A stretch of DNA of 64,000 nt from Phymatolithon calcareum (taxonomy: Eukaryota; Rhodophyta; Florideophyceae; Hapalidiales), in the NCBI GenBank assembly GCA_977006965.1, contig OZ345352.1, positions 496,001 through 560,000 of the forward strand. Reading direction: 5' to 3'. This document shows, one piece after another, positions 1-11,721 of the stretch. The notes beneath the pieces were generated by a model that ran no database searches, was not told the origin of the DNA, and worked only from the letters and a program-made list of their open reading frames with translations. The translations under genes were made by a program, and so were the position numbers. Within the stretch, counting starts at the first letter, position 1. The number at the start of each line of letters is the position of its first letter.

Positions 1-850
1 CCCTCGCCGAACCTACTACTCTCCCCTAACCAAACGTACGATCATAACTCACCCTAGCCAATACTACCACTCATCCATTTGTCAAAGCAATCAATGCGCC
101 CGTAAAATTTATTGCGCCCGCTACTCTCTTTGCTTTAGATCCTCGTCGCAAGTATCATCTCTGTCATCACAGGCGTTAAGGTCGATGATCAAAGACTGAG
201 CAGATTTGTCGATGTTTTTTCATTTCGCCTCGACAAGGCTGTGGATGTTGACCCTCCTGCATGTCTGCGAAAGAGGCCAGTGTTTCCGCACGAGGAGCAG
301 TGACGGGCCCTCATTTCGTACAGCAAGTAGGGCTTCTTGGGCGTCCTGTCCGGCATAACCACACAGTCAAACGACACCAAATCATCCTGTACTAGCTGGT
401 TTTCAGTGACCTCAACACGCGTGATACTGCCCAAATGCTGCTTGGCTCACGTTCTCAACATCTGTACGTCTCGTAACAAGTTCTTTTTCCACGAGTCGAA
501 CTAAACCCGATGCTGCACCAAGCGCCTGGAAACGTACAGAAGTGCAGTGAACACGTGGCTACATGGCTGCTGGTGCTCTTTAAAGTGGCGACAGGAGCAT
601 GTAGTACAGTACTTGCTGCTAACTGTCACATCGAATGGTGTCTCAGTGGCCTCCAAAGCAGCTTTGTCCCGAAAAATTGGTGATCCTGACGCCGCTGATG
701 CTCGCCAGGACGCTGCCGAGGAAGGTAGAAGCTGTGTGCTGACTACAGATGAGTGTCAGACGCTGTTTGTTGCGCCTCGCCACGAGGTACTCCTTGCCCA
801 TCGACGTGTTGCAGGAAAACTTTAAATTTTAATGTTTTGCAAAACTGTAA
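1..850. other. Left-edge gap, possible hAT fragment
   Basis: No convincing gene is seen here. On the plus strand around 60-175 a short open stretch reads like the region of hAT transposases that ends in a Leu-Asp-Pro-Arg motif (ALDPRRK at about 138-158), but it is flanked by stops. This is only a hint of an old hAT copy. The short ORF at 547-825 has no recognisable features. Confidence 0.25.
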
Positions 851-2512
851 TTGACGATTCCATATATTTTGCAATGCCAAGCAATGCGGTCCATCTCCAC
901 ATCTACTTTACTGCATCATGTTTCCTCATTCTTTTTGCTTACAAAGAATCCGAATGTGTCCCTGCCAAGTGATTATCCAGAGCATTCTCCAGGACGGCTT
1001 ATGGGCCTTGTCGAAATGTATGTCCTATCCAAAGTAAGGCTTGCAAATCCCGCTTCTAGGTACCACTCGCAGCAAAGGGCTTATCAACGCCAAAGTGCTC
1101 TCATGGTTGAAGCACATGAGCCTTCTTCCAGCTTCCAGATGTCATTGATGCCGACCGGAACTCGATTTCTTCTAAATTTTCTGAAAGCAATATGTGCCAC
1201 AATCTCTGTGTATTATTTAAAGCACGCATGGTATAGTCTCGTTACGCCTAGAAGGTTTCACGTTGTTTGTAAGAATGTTTCTGACTGGAGCCCCATTCAA
1301 GAACAATTGCGACCGAGCGTGCGTGCGCAAGTCCTGAAACACTTTCCATGGGCCACTGAGACTGGTTACATCCCTTCCACTGAGCGCGCTGTTATTCTCG
1401 ACAAGAGAAACGAAGCTATTTCTCTCCGCGGGTATTTTGTGCTCGGATTTGACAACTTTGGGAAGAACTCACCCGTACCAGAGGGGTACGACTACTACAT
1501 AAAGTTCAGTGCCGATAACGTAGGCTCTCATTTCTACATGAAGCCAACCGCAATCCGACAAGCACTTCGAGGATGCCAGAAGCAAGTCAAGTTCGTGTAC
1601 AAGGACGCTGATGTGATTCTTAAAGATCACATTGAAACTGGATTTTATATGCACACACTCACGTATCAGGAAGAATTTCATAATGGCAGTGCAAATGCTG
1701 GCTTGATTCTCGGCAGGAATACGTACAAGGTTAATTCTTTGTTGGCAAAGTGGGAGGCAGGATATGGACTTGGCGAGAACCTCGAGCAAGACCAGACAGT
1801 TTTGCGTGCAATTGCAGCCGAGCATTTTAAAGACTTTGCCGCAGTACCGCCCAATTCTCTTGCTCGCCACGTTTATAGTTGTGCAGAAAATAGAGATATT
1901 GTCCTGCGGAAGGAGAAGCTGATAAGATCCAAGTGCATCGCTCTCATTCGCTATTCAATTCTCATACTCATGGTGTGGGGTACAGTATCATACACGAAAG
2001 GTGCATTGAAAGGGAGTCTGATGTTCACTGAGGGAACACAGGAGGCGCATCCTCTGCTCTCTCGAGTATTTTTACGCCTGGGTCCAGCGACAACTGTGAT
2101 CCTTGCATGCTGGCTATCTGTATTGGAAGTGCTGATAAGAAACCCTATACTTATCGGTAACCTGTTGGGGTACAGAGTTTCATTGAGCAAAGGAAAGTAT
2201 CATCGGTCCCACCAAATTCTAGCCGATGACTTGCTGAGAATATTGACTAACGGACGCTACTTATCCGTCAGCAATACGCACTCCGCATACCACGTTCGGA
2301 ATATCCTCTCGCTCAGCCCGAGTTTTATAGTATCACTTCTAGATGCGATGTACATTGTCGTGACTTTGATTCCCATTTACTGGTGCCTTCTTTTGCTAAG
2401 TTTCGTCAGCGCTCTTGGGATGATACTCTCAGGTATCAAAAAATCATCACAACTCATTAATCCGGATACTTTGTACATATATGCTTCTGGTAAAATGCAA
2501 CGAATGAAATGA
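851..2512 (+). CDS. Putative membrane-bound GT-A-type glycosyltransferase
   Basis: The 553-residue frame has hallmarks of a nucleotide-sugar transferase. A DxD-like metal/nucleotide-sugar motif (D252-A-D254, in YKDADVIL) lies about 30 residues before NAGLILGRN (282-290), which is followed by a Trp-rich spacer and an acidic DQ pair (314-315). GT34 and GT77-type transferases have this order of elements: DxD, N-x-G-hydrophobic-R-N, then DQ. A hydrophobic segment at about 105-125 could anchor the protein. At least three more lie after the catalytic part (about 362-382, 405-428 and 492-528), so the C-terminus is unusually membrane-rich. The likely role is sugar transfer in the secretory pathway, perhaps to wall polysaccharide or glycoprotein. 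The acceptor cannot be inferred. The start is uncertain: the first ~95 residues are poorly structured and Met97 or Met100 would begin just before the first membrane segment. No intron signal is needed. Confidence 0.6.
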   Translation: MTIPYILQCQAMRSISTSTLLHHVSSFFLLTKNPNVSLPSDYPEHSPGRLMGLVEMYVLSKVRLANPASRYHSQQRAYQRQSALMVEAHEPSSSFQMSLMPTGTRFLLNFLKAICATISVYYLKHAWYSLVTPRRFHVVCKNVSDWSPIQEQLRPSVRAQVLKHFPWATETGYIPSTERAVILDKRNEAISLRGYFVLGFDNFGKNSPVPEGYDYYIKFSADNVGSHFYMKPTAIRQALRGCQKQVKFVYKDADVILKDHIETGFYMHTLTYQEEFHNGSANAGLILGRNTYKVNSLLAKWEAGYGLGENLEQDQTVLRAIAAEHFKDFAAVPPNSLARHVYSCAENRDIVLRKEKLIRSKCIALIRYSILILMVWGTVSYTKGALKGSLMFTEGTQEAHPLLSRVFLRLGPATTVILACWLSVLEVLIRNPILIGNLLGYRVSLSKGKYHRSHQILADDLLRILTNGRYLSVSNTHSAYHVRNILSLSPSFIVSLLDAMYIVVTLIPIYWCLLLLSFVSALGMILSGIKKSSQLINPDTLYIYASGKMQRMK

Positions 2513-5500
2513 ACATCATGCAAATCAAGCCTGTTCGATCATCACAAGATTCCTTTGACACCCGAAGCAGCGAGATCATTCATCAGGACTAATTTACGAG
2601 CCGAACCTGTCGCCATTCCCCTAACGTCTATTTTGCGAACTCTCTCAATTGAGGGGCAATTTGAAAGCTCGAAAAAATCCATAAAGCAAATTCGAAACAG
2701 ATCGCTCGTGCCGTATTCGTAAAGCTTGGCTCATCTTCTGTGCGAGGAGTATCCACACGACTACCGTAAATTCGCTTCGTTCGGCGCTAGCAGCGAAAAT
2801 ATGTTGGTCACTCAGAAGTACCAGACCTGCCATTCCAGGAGAAAAATACCGGCCGCGCGCGGTCGGTACATCAGTACACACCAAGGCAGCATCGGTAAGC
2901 GGTCTTGAAGAGTGCTCCACACTCTACGTAGCCATTTCGAAGTCAAAAAGGTGAGTAGTATGGTTCAGAATGTACTCAGGGGAAAAAATCAATAGTCGCT
3001 CGAGCATGCCACATCGCGTGAAATGGGTTCTGATTCGTCATCCATTGAAGAAGACTAAGATTAAGACGGTCCACATTGTCAACGTCAAGGCATAGAACGC
3101 TGACGATGACATTTCAGACGCTGAGCAGCTTGAATCGAGCCAACACCGGCAAAGCTCAGTACCGCCCAGGCCTGCTTACAGTGTTCATCCTTGCCAATCT
3201 TCATCTCGAATCGCCTGTTTACCTTCTACAGTCGCGATCACATGCTCCTCAGAAGGGCACATAAGCTTCGATACAACCTTCAGAAGCTCTAAACGCCCTC
3301 TTCCGAGCACTCTCGCTTAAGTCTTGCAGGGCCCTTGAGACCAAACATCGCACCGGGAACTTGATGTCATCACGCCCGACAGCGAGCCGAATACGTGCGC
3401 TCATTGGGTGCCAAGGTACAAGCGGAAGTTCTATGTCCGTTTTAGGGACGATTTTACTCTCAGCTGTGGAAACTTCGCACTCTAAACGGAGACTTCTTAT
3501 CCGAGAATTGTGGTATTGGACTTAATGCGAACTACGATTGCGTGGTGACGATATTTCCCCAAGTTACCTGCGAAAACTTGCTGCTTGGACGTCCTCTAAG
3601 CTGAGAAGAAAGGGGCGAAAAGAAACTACAGTGACAGAGCCTATTAAGTTTTTCGAAATACTCGTCCTCATGGCAAGAGTTGAGTTCGGCGCTGAGAGCG
3701 CATTCTGGAAGTCTACCAGGCCGAAGAAGTATTTCCCCGGCCCTTCTTCTTACAAAACAGGGATTCCGGTGGCCGAATACCTTCGGTTGATTTCATTCAG
3801 AGTGCAATAAAATGAATTAGGCGACATGTACTCTGCGCAGTACCGCTGGTCATCTCGATTAAGATTGTGTCGATCCGACGAATGACCACAGAAAGCACAC
3901 TGTGTCAAAGAGATTTTAAAGGCGAGATGACCCACGGAATGGCATTTCTGTGCTGTCCTGTGACCGCGTATGCCGGTATAGGGCGCATTGCGTGTGTGGA
4001 TTCATACTTGGTGAGTGCTGACTCTGCAGAGATTCAACAAGTGCGCCTATAGTTCATAGGGGCCATCTAACTCTTCTGGCGATTTTCTAGCTTGTTAGCT
4101 GGCTGTTATTCTCTGCTGACCATGCAGAATGTCAGCAGCACATGTCGCAGCGACGGTTTTGTGAAATGCCGGGAGAGTAAGTCATCGACAGCATTTGACA
4201 CGCGCATTACTTGTCAACGTTCAGTCGCGCCAGAGCGCATTTGCATTCGAGAACAGTTTTGGACGCCACGTTACCCCTGAGAAAAGTAAAAGGATGACTT
4301 CAGAGGTCATGATGACTACTTTTGTTGTGCAAAACAACTACAGAGTTTGAAAATGCAAGACCTCGACCATTGTGTTCTCACAATGTAATACGCTTGATAG
4401 TGCCACAATATACATTTGCGATATTCCTACTGTTAGAAACTGCTTCACTAAGCATGCTGAAGACATCTATTAGCTTGGCGCTGTTGATGCTCTTGATAGC
4501 GAGTAACTTTCATGAGCAAAAAATTAAATGAATCTCTTCCCTCAATTGACGGAAAATTTCCGTAAAATTGACACTAGAGCTGCATATCGCACAGACAGGC
4601 AAAAGTGATCTTATACGAATTGATTGAAGACTCTATCCCCATGGTGGCCGCATTTAGGCATGAATGCAACAGGGGCACAATGAGGTGCGATCCAGTGTGC
4701 AAAGCCTATAATTCTGGTTGCAAAGTAACTGCCGAGCACTTGGTTTAACGTTGTGGTGGAATTTCCATCTCCAGGCGTACGTTTATGGGTAGAGTGGGTA
4801 CAAAAACCGAAGAAGAGTCATAGCGTAATATACCGCTAGCCATAATCTGTGCAATGAGAAGCTACTGCAGAGCAGCTTTGGCGCTCACCTTCAGCGTGAG
4901 TGGTCTTTCAGAAATAAAGAAGGAGAAGATTAACTGCCTTTTTAATGCTATTGTACATAGCAGCTGTCTATTTCCCAGTTTTCTGTGACACGCTGAGTAG
5001 CGTAGTGCTTCAACGCCATTTTTCATTATCTGTCAATCTGCACGTAAGTCAGCATTTTATCAGCTTTTGATTCCCACAGTGCAGCCCACAGTCGTTTAGC
5101 ATTCAACCGTCAGCGCTAATCGTCAAGCACATTCGCTCCACACTACATAAGAGACCCTACTCCCGAAATGTTCTATTTGAAGGGTCCGGCATTTTGCAAT
5201 CGACTGTGGCGATACCTAGATGATGAATGCAGTGATTACATGAGCTGCCAAATCTTCTCCCACAAATTGGCGAGGCGCTACTCGACTATCATAAGTGAGC
5301 AATGTGGCGAGCATGCAAATCGTTGTCGCTTGTACCGGGCGCTGGGGTCTATGCCTGTTACTAGCCCCGGGCGAGCGAGAGATTCGAAATCAAATGCAGA
5401 ATATTCTCCGGGCTGCACCTCGACCGCATTTTTTAACTGTAATGCTGGCCGGGTGGTCCACGGGATAGTGTCTGTTCTTTGCTCGCTTGTAAAAGTACAC

Positions 5501-7397
5501 ACTTGAGCTACCATGTCTCGGACCATTGATATGTTGAGTGAATCAATCGGAGGCCCTGCATTAAGATTCACGCAGCAGGATTTAATAAACCAAATGCGTT
5601 GTCTAGTCTAACTGCACAGTAGTAGTATTTAATGAAATTATTGTTTGCCTTTCCGAACACCTCAACAAATTGCCTACAATCGTATTCACTTGAAATCAAA
5701 GAGCATGAAATTTGAAAATTAGGCCAAATACTTTTGTTTGAATAAATTCTAATTTCGAGCTCCAAATTATTTTCGGTATTCTCACAAACTCTAAGTCGTG
5801 CTGGCCGACTCGCGGGTAACTTTTAAAGAAAAACTCAAATTTCATCTTCCAGCCGATGCTGGGGCATAATGCATCATTTTAAATTCGTGGGACAAAACGG
5901 TGTGACAATGGGACGAGCACTCATTCCTTCTTTCATGCTGTCTTTTTCCCTAACGAGGTTAGAATCGTTTCTAGCTTCTTCCACTCTATTGTGCCGTGCA
6001 AGTCAATGCCCGGAACGACGGGTTGCAGTAGCACCTGGCGGATTGAGAGACGCTTGTCCATTATTGGAGTAATTCCAGCCACGTAGAATGCGGGGTTCCG
6101 CCTCGCCTGAGTCTGGTCTTCGAGGTTTGCTCAATAATTGATGGTGCAGAAACTTTCTTTCCGATTGCCCTACCTTGCTCCAGCATGTCCCTTCTGAACT
6201 CATCCCTTCAAAGCAACAGTGGTAATCATGTGCCGCACGCCAACGCTTTCTCTGCAAGTTTTGGATCGACCATAACAACAAGAAAAAGATCTTCGCCACG
6301 GGTTCTTTATTCGCAATATGGAAAGAGAGTCGCCCTAGTAGAAGCGAAGAGTTCTTCAAATCGTGTCGCAATTGTGATCTGGCGGTGTTCAGGCACCCTT
6401 GTGCATGGAAGAAGTAGCCTCTCACCTTAGTACTTGCCCATCTGCAGCTTCCACTCAAAGAAGCAGAAATTGGAACAACAGTACTTCATTTCGCACAAGC
6501 AAATGCGGAATTAAGAATTACCACTCCAATTTCCTGTACCCGTGAGTCGGAGCTCATGCGCATCAGATATTGCTACACCTGCACAGCTGAATAAGAAGGG
6601 CGTGCTTGCACCAGCGGCAACCCATATTATCACCGTCAACCCCTACGGGCCGCCTTGCGGGACAGCACACGAAAACATCAAGCAGGCAGCGCAATAGAAG
6701 CAGTATTTTGCTTCCGAGACCGACCTACCGCCTATGGAAAATTCAGCGGAGTTGATGCTATGCATGATCGAACGCGTAGGCAGCGACTTCGACCTTGATC
6801 TACGGCAAAAAGTGCGACACAAACAAAAGCCCGGAGCGCGATGCGCAGTCACAGTTGCTCCGGACCTTCGCTTCACAAGCGCCCCGCGGTTGCCTGGCGC
6901 ACTTCCCTCATCGTCCTTTTCCTTCACGATGTCGGGCCTCTTCGCGCTTCGCGGGTACAGTACTGTATACAGAAGCGCACTTACCGCGAGAGCCCGTGGA
7001 GAAGATGGTCGCGGGATTGGGCACAAGGCTCCTTACAGTGTCTCCGCAACTGTTTTAGGGCTGTAATGCGCTCATGTGGTACGTGTATGACGCAGGCTTA
7101 CAGAACCCTCCAAAATCGCCGTCCAACGCCTCTCTGGCCGATGCCCTGACAATCAAGCAGGCCATCCCTCTGGCCCGGCCGCGCACAACGCTGCACTACT
7201 TACCTTTCGCGTGCGCCCACTGTGCCCTCGACGCCGACGCCGCCGTCCAGTGCCTGCGGTCGCAACCGTCTCCGTGAGCATTGCCAGCGTTCGATCGGCA
7301 TTTTTGCTGTTCAGCGGCGTTGTTCGTTGCCGCCTCGCCGAGTCGCTTCTCACTTACACCGCCGGGTCTCTACGCGGTCTCTGCACCGTCACTCACG
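2513..7397. other. Gene-poor interval
   Basis: Nearly 4.9 kb in which I see no ORF with recognisable domains, no tRNA and no bounded insertion. The frames present are short, and overlapping frames on both strands have no biased composition. The last ~600 bases are GC-rich and lead into the PWWP gene, so they probably hold its promoter and 5' leader. Confidence 0.4.
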
Positions 7398-9272
7398 ATG
7401 CCGCCCGCAAACCGGGGTGTAACGCCGGGCGACTCCATTGCGTATCGGCAGTTCAAAGAAGGCCTAGTTGTGTGGGTTCGGTTTGAAGGCTTTCCGTGGT
7501 GGCCGGGTGTCGTCAAGCGTCGCAAGCCAACCGACCCCAAACTTGACCCGGCACTTCAAGCTACGGGCTTCTCCACTCGTCCGGTTGAATTCTTCAATGC
7601 TGAAAAGTCGCGCTCCGTCGTTGACGTTGAATACATCAAGGAGTACACGGAGAATTTCAAGCTTGTAGCCAACGCCACTACAGTCAAGGGTGGTCTCTAC
7701 GCCAAAGACATCATTGCGGCTTGTGAGGCCGCAAACGCGTACATCACCCGCCATGGAGCTCATGCGTTCCAACGCAACGCCGTCGCTTTGCCGCACTTTG
7801 TGTCGCCGCTACGGAGTGTCAAGCTTCGGCTCGCGGGAACGATCCCCGTTGTCCCCTCGTCTCCCATCCCCACACCGGCCCCGACGAGAAAGCGAACGCG
7901 CGCTGCCACTGCCAGAGATCGCGTTGAAGAGGCGGAAGTCATTGACGAACGCATTGAAGAAACTGTAGTGGCTCCGCGCGCCACGACAGGTGCGCCTGAC
8001 CGGCCTCACTTTGTCGCAGCACGTGACTTGCAACCGATCAGTACTCTGCCTTCCAAGAAGCGCATGCGTGCCGAGATGCTTGCAAGACATCCAGATCGTC
8101 TTCAGATCACCCGTCCACTACACGATCGCGCCCCTTTCTCAGCCATACCTTCTGTCGCCATTGCGGTGAACAGTGGCGTGGACTCCGCTTCGGCCGATCC
8201 TGCCACCTCCGGCGAGCTCTCCACCTCCAATGGCCAACGGTCCTCCCCGCGGAAACCCTGGATGCACACTCGCCGGTCAAGTGCACCCGGCACATCAGCC
8301 GCATCTCCGGTCACCCCGACCCCGACTGCAGGGTTGGACCCCCGCACGCGACGTAAACGAGCCGCAAGCGCTGAGGCCAGCCGCAGGATTGCCGCCTCTC
8401 GTAGATCTGACAGTCTGTCAGCGACCCGGCACAGTACTGGCAGAGACGATCGTGAGCACGGTAATCACGGACGTAACAACTCTTCCGCCGCCAAACGTAA
8501 TGGTCATCCCGTGCAGGAGCCCAATAACCACACCGATCGTGCCCAATTGCCCGTCGCGCCTTCTGGCCCTCCGCACGAGCAGCTGATCCGCTTCAATGAA
8601 GAGCGCATGCGCTTCAATGATGAGCGAAGGCGGTTTAATGACGAACGGCAGCGCTTCAATTACGACCGCCAGGCGTTTACGGAAGATCGTATCCGTGCCT
8701 TCGAGGAAAATAACCGTCTTCAGGAGGAACGCGAGCGCGCGCGAGAGGAAGCACAGCGCCTCCGTGATGACGTGCAGCGTGTGCGGGACGAAATTCATCA
8801 GGGTCGTGCGCGCACACTCGCGCTCGAGGAGCGGGAAAAGGAGATGAAGATCATGTGGGAGGAGCTGCGCAAAGAAAATGCGGCAGTTGTTGCGGAACTG
8901 AAGAAGCGGTGCGACGAGCATCCGAATTTCGCAAAGGAGCAGCCCGAGTTTTACGCGGAGAAGAAGGCGATAGTGGAGAGGCTCGATAAGGAAGTCAAGG
9001 AGTTGGAACAAGCAAAAGAGGCTGCTCGGCGAGACGCGAGCGCGATATTGGCGGCGCGTGAGGAGCTCCGTACCACATTGGACGAGAAACATAAGGTGCA
9101 TGACAGCATTCGTGCTAGCCATAGTCGCCTCCTGAAGAGCTGTCAAGACCTGCAAAAAACGCGTGATATGCTTCGTCGGGAGATTGCCGTGCTGCAGGAG
9201 AAGCTTGCTGTGAAAGCGAACGAGATGGGGGTCGACAACTGTCCCGTGCGTGCGAGTCCTGACCACATCTAA
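7398..9272 (+). CDS. PWWP-domain coiled-coil chromatin protein
   Basis: The frame runs from 7281, but I choose the ATG at 7398. It has A at -3, the residues before it are low in information, and the PWWP domain begins directly after it. This gives 624 residues. Residues ~20-110 form a PWWP domain with the signature FPWWPG at 32-37; in this family the domain binds methylated histone lysine plus DNA. Residues ~115-390 are basic, Ser/Pro/Ala-rich and likely disordered, with several KR-rich nuclear localisation candidates. From ~393 the chain becomes a long coiled coil to ~607. It opens with five seven-residue repeats (RFNEERM, RFNDERR, RFNDERQ, RFNYDRQ, AFTEDRI). The protein is probably a nuclear reader that dimerises through the coiled coil. 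The long ORF on the opposite strand at 8418-9416 is a shadow of this gene. Confidence 0.85.
   Translation: MPPANRGVTPGDSIAYRQFKEGLVVWVRFEGFPWWPGVVKRRKPTDPKLDPALQATGFSTRPVEFFNAEKSRSVVDVEYIKEYTENFKLVANATTVKGGLYAKDIIAACEAANAYITRHGAHAFQRNAVALPHFVSPLRSVKLRLAGTIPVVPSSPIPTPAPTRKRTRAATARDRVEEAEVIDERIEETVVAPRATTGAPDRPHFVAARDLQPISTLPSKKRMRAEMLARHPDRLQITRPLHDRAPFSAIPSVAIAVNSGVDSASADPATSGELSTSNGQRSSPRKPWMHTRRSSAPGTSAASPVTPTPTAGLDPRTRRKRAASAEASRRIAASRRSDSLSATRHSTGRDDREHGNHGRNNSSAAKRNGHPVQEPNNHTDRAQLPVAPSGPPHEQLIRFNEERMRFNDERRRFNDERQRFNYDRQAFTEDRIRAFEENNRLQEERERAREEAQRLRDDVQRVRDEIHQGRARTLALEEREKEMKIMWEELRKENAAVVAELKKRCDEHPNFAKEQPEFYAEKKAIVERLDKEVKELEQAKEAARRDASAILAAREELRTTLDEKHKVHDSIRASHSRLLKSCQDLQKTRDMLRREIAVLQEKLAVKANEMGVDNCPVRASPDHI
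8575..8690 (+). repeat. In-gene 21-bp repeat coding a seven-residue unit
   Basis: About five imperfect 21-bp units inside the PWWP gene each encode a version of R-F-N-D-E-R-x at the start of the coiled coil. Their DNA is still similar from unit to unit (cgcttcaatgaagagcgcat, cgcttcaatgatgagcgaag), so they likely arose by recent slippage. Heptad length matches coiled-coil periodicity. Confidence 0.8.
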
Positions 9273-11115
9273 AGAGAGTACATGATCGTTGCGGGTTGTG
9301 GGCAGATGGAGGGAACTTGAGAGCATAACATGGAACACCTGCTTGGATGTGAAGAGATCGCAAGATGCGAAGAAGAAAGCGTGGGTATTGCTTTCTGAAA
9401 TGTCATCGGCGTTCATAATCCAAGGTGGATGTGAATGTTGAGGATTGTTGGACGTGATCGGCAGTACGGTTGAGCAATTTTTTTATGTATGGCCCTTGGA
9501 TTGGACCAGAAAAAAACTATAATGTCTGAGTACGTCGCGGACGTATGTCTACTTTGGCAAACTGGACGAACTGGTAATATGCATGGTTCGCAAAGCAGTG
9601 AGGCAGCAGTCAGACTTGAGTAGCTCATGTAAGAAGTCGACATTGCGAACTAGCGGTTTATTGAATAAGGTAAATTGAGAATCTTTGCCAAACGAAATGA
9701 AATAGGACGCCGTCAACATTTTAAAACAGCCACAATAAAGAACAAGGTTCCGCAGTAAACTCAACACCGAGGCCTTCATCACATTGAACATGGTCACAAC
9801 CCTCCCAGTACATCTTGATCTTACGCTGGTGAAGGCGGACCAAAATGTGGAATGCAGCGCCATTGAGCGAGGGCTGACTGTCCAGCCTGTGGGACGAGTC
9901 TGGACGCCAGTGAATAATTCGAGTTGAGAGAATGTCATCCACTTCGTTCTGCGATCAATTGTGCGCAAATCAGCCAGACTGCATCTCCGATCTCGTCCCA
10001 GTGCACTCCAGACGCCAAAATCAATTTATTGCAGATCAGGCATGTATCTCTATGGCTGGAATTTTTGAAGACACGCTATAATGTCTGCTTTGACTATCTC
10101 TAGGCTGGTCATGTTGTGCCCACTCAACCCGCAACAATCCCTAGCGCAGCAATTGGTGCTTTTGAGCCCGAATCAGAGCGTGGCTTTCCTCGTGATAGCC
10201 ACTAGAATGCATATTTGAAGAGTTTACTTTCGAAACAGACTTTCATTAGATCTGTGAGAGCACGATTATAGTTCGCACCTTTAGAATTGCATCAGAGTCG
10301 GCTCACAATGACTGGGTCGCAGATATGACGACGTGGTCATAGTCGAAAATGTCCGAAGGTTCTTTCAAGCACACGAAATCTTCAACGTGGCCATTGGGCT
10401 CTGAAGGCATGGCGACCTTGTTGGACCTTTGTGGAAAAACCATGGCATCGATAACTTCGGTGTTGCAGTGATGAGGTGACCGGTGTCGCAGAAGTGGGCT
10501 CGATTTCCGAAAAGGGGATTAGGGAGGCCCATTATGTGAGCACAGTTTCAGACATACCTGTATGTTGATCTTAAGTGACTCCAGTCGCTGTACATTTTGT
10601 AGTCGTCGTGGCTCGTTTTTCCCAAATTTTGACAACAGTCGTGGCCTGGCGTTACTCTGGTCGGATGGATGCCTAGGATTCGGATGCAGTGTAGATATCG
10701 AGATTATCTCTCTGGTGTCCGTGCCGCAAAAGTATCGGCAAGCCAGTCATATAGCGCATAGAGAAAGCTCAGCACAGGGTTTGTCGTTAAATTTGTGTCC
10801 CTTTCGTCTGTAAATCGGACATTCCGCCTTACAGTAGGCCTCGAACAAAAGTTCATCCGCCCGTATCCACGCTGTCCGCGCTCGAGAAGCGTACAGCTCT
10901 TCGTTTTGGGCCCGAGGAGAGAAACTTTGTGAAGGATGTCCTCCCTGCGCGATTTGATGCGTGCCCTCGCGATTTTTCAGCGAACCCAACAGAGTCGTTC
11001 GGGGACAGCCCAGCGCTTGATACAGCAGCCCTGAAGTCGGCTTCCACATAAGCCACTCTCATTTTAGGACCCTCCGTTTTTAATCTCCGGCAGATAGCGC
11101 GTTCGTCCTCCTACA
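9273..11115. other. Intergenic, no clear gene
   Basis: No domain is recognised. A minus-strand frame at 9721-9942 has moderately protein-like composition (SLNGAAFHILVRLHQRK region), but it lacks a convincing extension and could be a decayed exon. The segment just before 11116 is the presumed promoter of the CpeT-like gene; I see no clear TATA box. Confidence 0.35.
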
Positions 11116-11721
11116 ATGAAGCAGTGGATACTCTTGCTGCTTGCCCTGGTCGTGATGCATCAAGCTTCCGCAGAGTCGACCTCCTGTAAGATTCCAAAGG
11201 CTGCGCTTCCAGTGCTCGCGGAGCTTCTCGAAGGAAAGTTTTCTTCCGAGTATCAAGCGCGCACAACCGAAGGCTTTATGATGGTTCTACCAGTCATCAC
11301 GCGAATGTGGAAAAACGACACCGACGGATTCTGGCTCTCGGTGAAGCAGATCGTGCTCACGCAACCGGAAAAACGCCGTAAACGCCAAGTTTACGCCCGC
11401 CGTGTGTACCACCTTCGTATGATGCGCAAGCTACTAGCCATGTCAATCTACATTCTTCCGCCGGCGCATCGGTCCACTGTTTCCAAAAGCGATCTCGACC
11501 TTCGTCAAGGTTGCGACGTTTACTTTGCGCGTGTTGCGGAGTATCAGTTCAAGGGCCGCTCTTCCTCGAGAGATTGCAAGATCAGGAATGATAGCGGTGG
11601 GTTTATTGTCTCAACCATCGACATAGACACGTATTCTATGCGTGTGTGGAACCGCGGCTTTGCGGAGAACGGTTCTCAGCTTTGGGGAGAATATGCGCCT
11701 TACGACTTTTACCGCATTTAG
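11116..11721 (+). CDS. Secreted CpcT/CpeT-family protein
   Basis: The 201-residue protein matches the CpcT/CpeT chromophore-lyase family over its whole mature length. Visible elements are FWLSVKQIVL (about 71-80), the arginine-rich YARRVYHLR strand (about 94-102), a conserved GC pair (QGCDVYFAR), F-x-G followed by a Cys (C155), and the C-terminal block VWNRGFAENGSQLWGEYAPYDF. Family members attach bilins to cysteines of phycobiliproteins in cyanobacteria and red algae. The surprise is the N-terminus: a Lys, about 15 hydrophobic residues and ASA before Glu20 form a simple secretory signal peptide with no obvious transit region after it. The protein should enter the ER and may be secreted rather than reach the plastid, unless the signal is part of an unusual route. 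Bilin-lyase activity is therefore not assured. A single exon is sufficient. Confidence 0.8.
   Translation: MKQWILLLLALVVMHQASAESTSCKIPKAALPVLAELLEGKFSSEYQARTTEGFMMVLPVITRMWKNDTDGFWLSVKQIVLTQPEKRRKRQVYARRVYHLRMMRKLLAMSIYILPPAHRSTVSKSDLDLRQGCDVYFARVAEYQFKGRSSSRDCKIRNDSGGFIVSTIDIDTYSMRVWNRGFAENGSQLWGEYAPYDFYRI

Noticed and set aside
1469-1870. 133-codon minus-strand ORF
   Set aside because: Lies entirely inside the glycosyltransferase-like gene on the other strand.
8418-9416. 332-codon minus-strand ORF
   Set aside because: It is the complement of the PWWP coiled-coil region, whose biased codon use leaves the opposite strand open. It shows no domain of its own.
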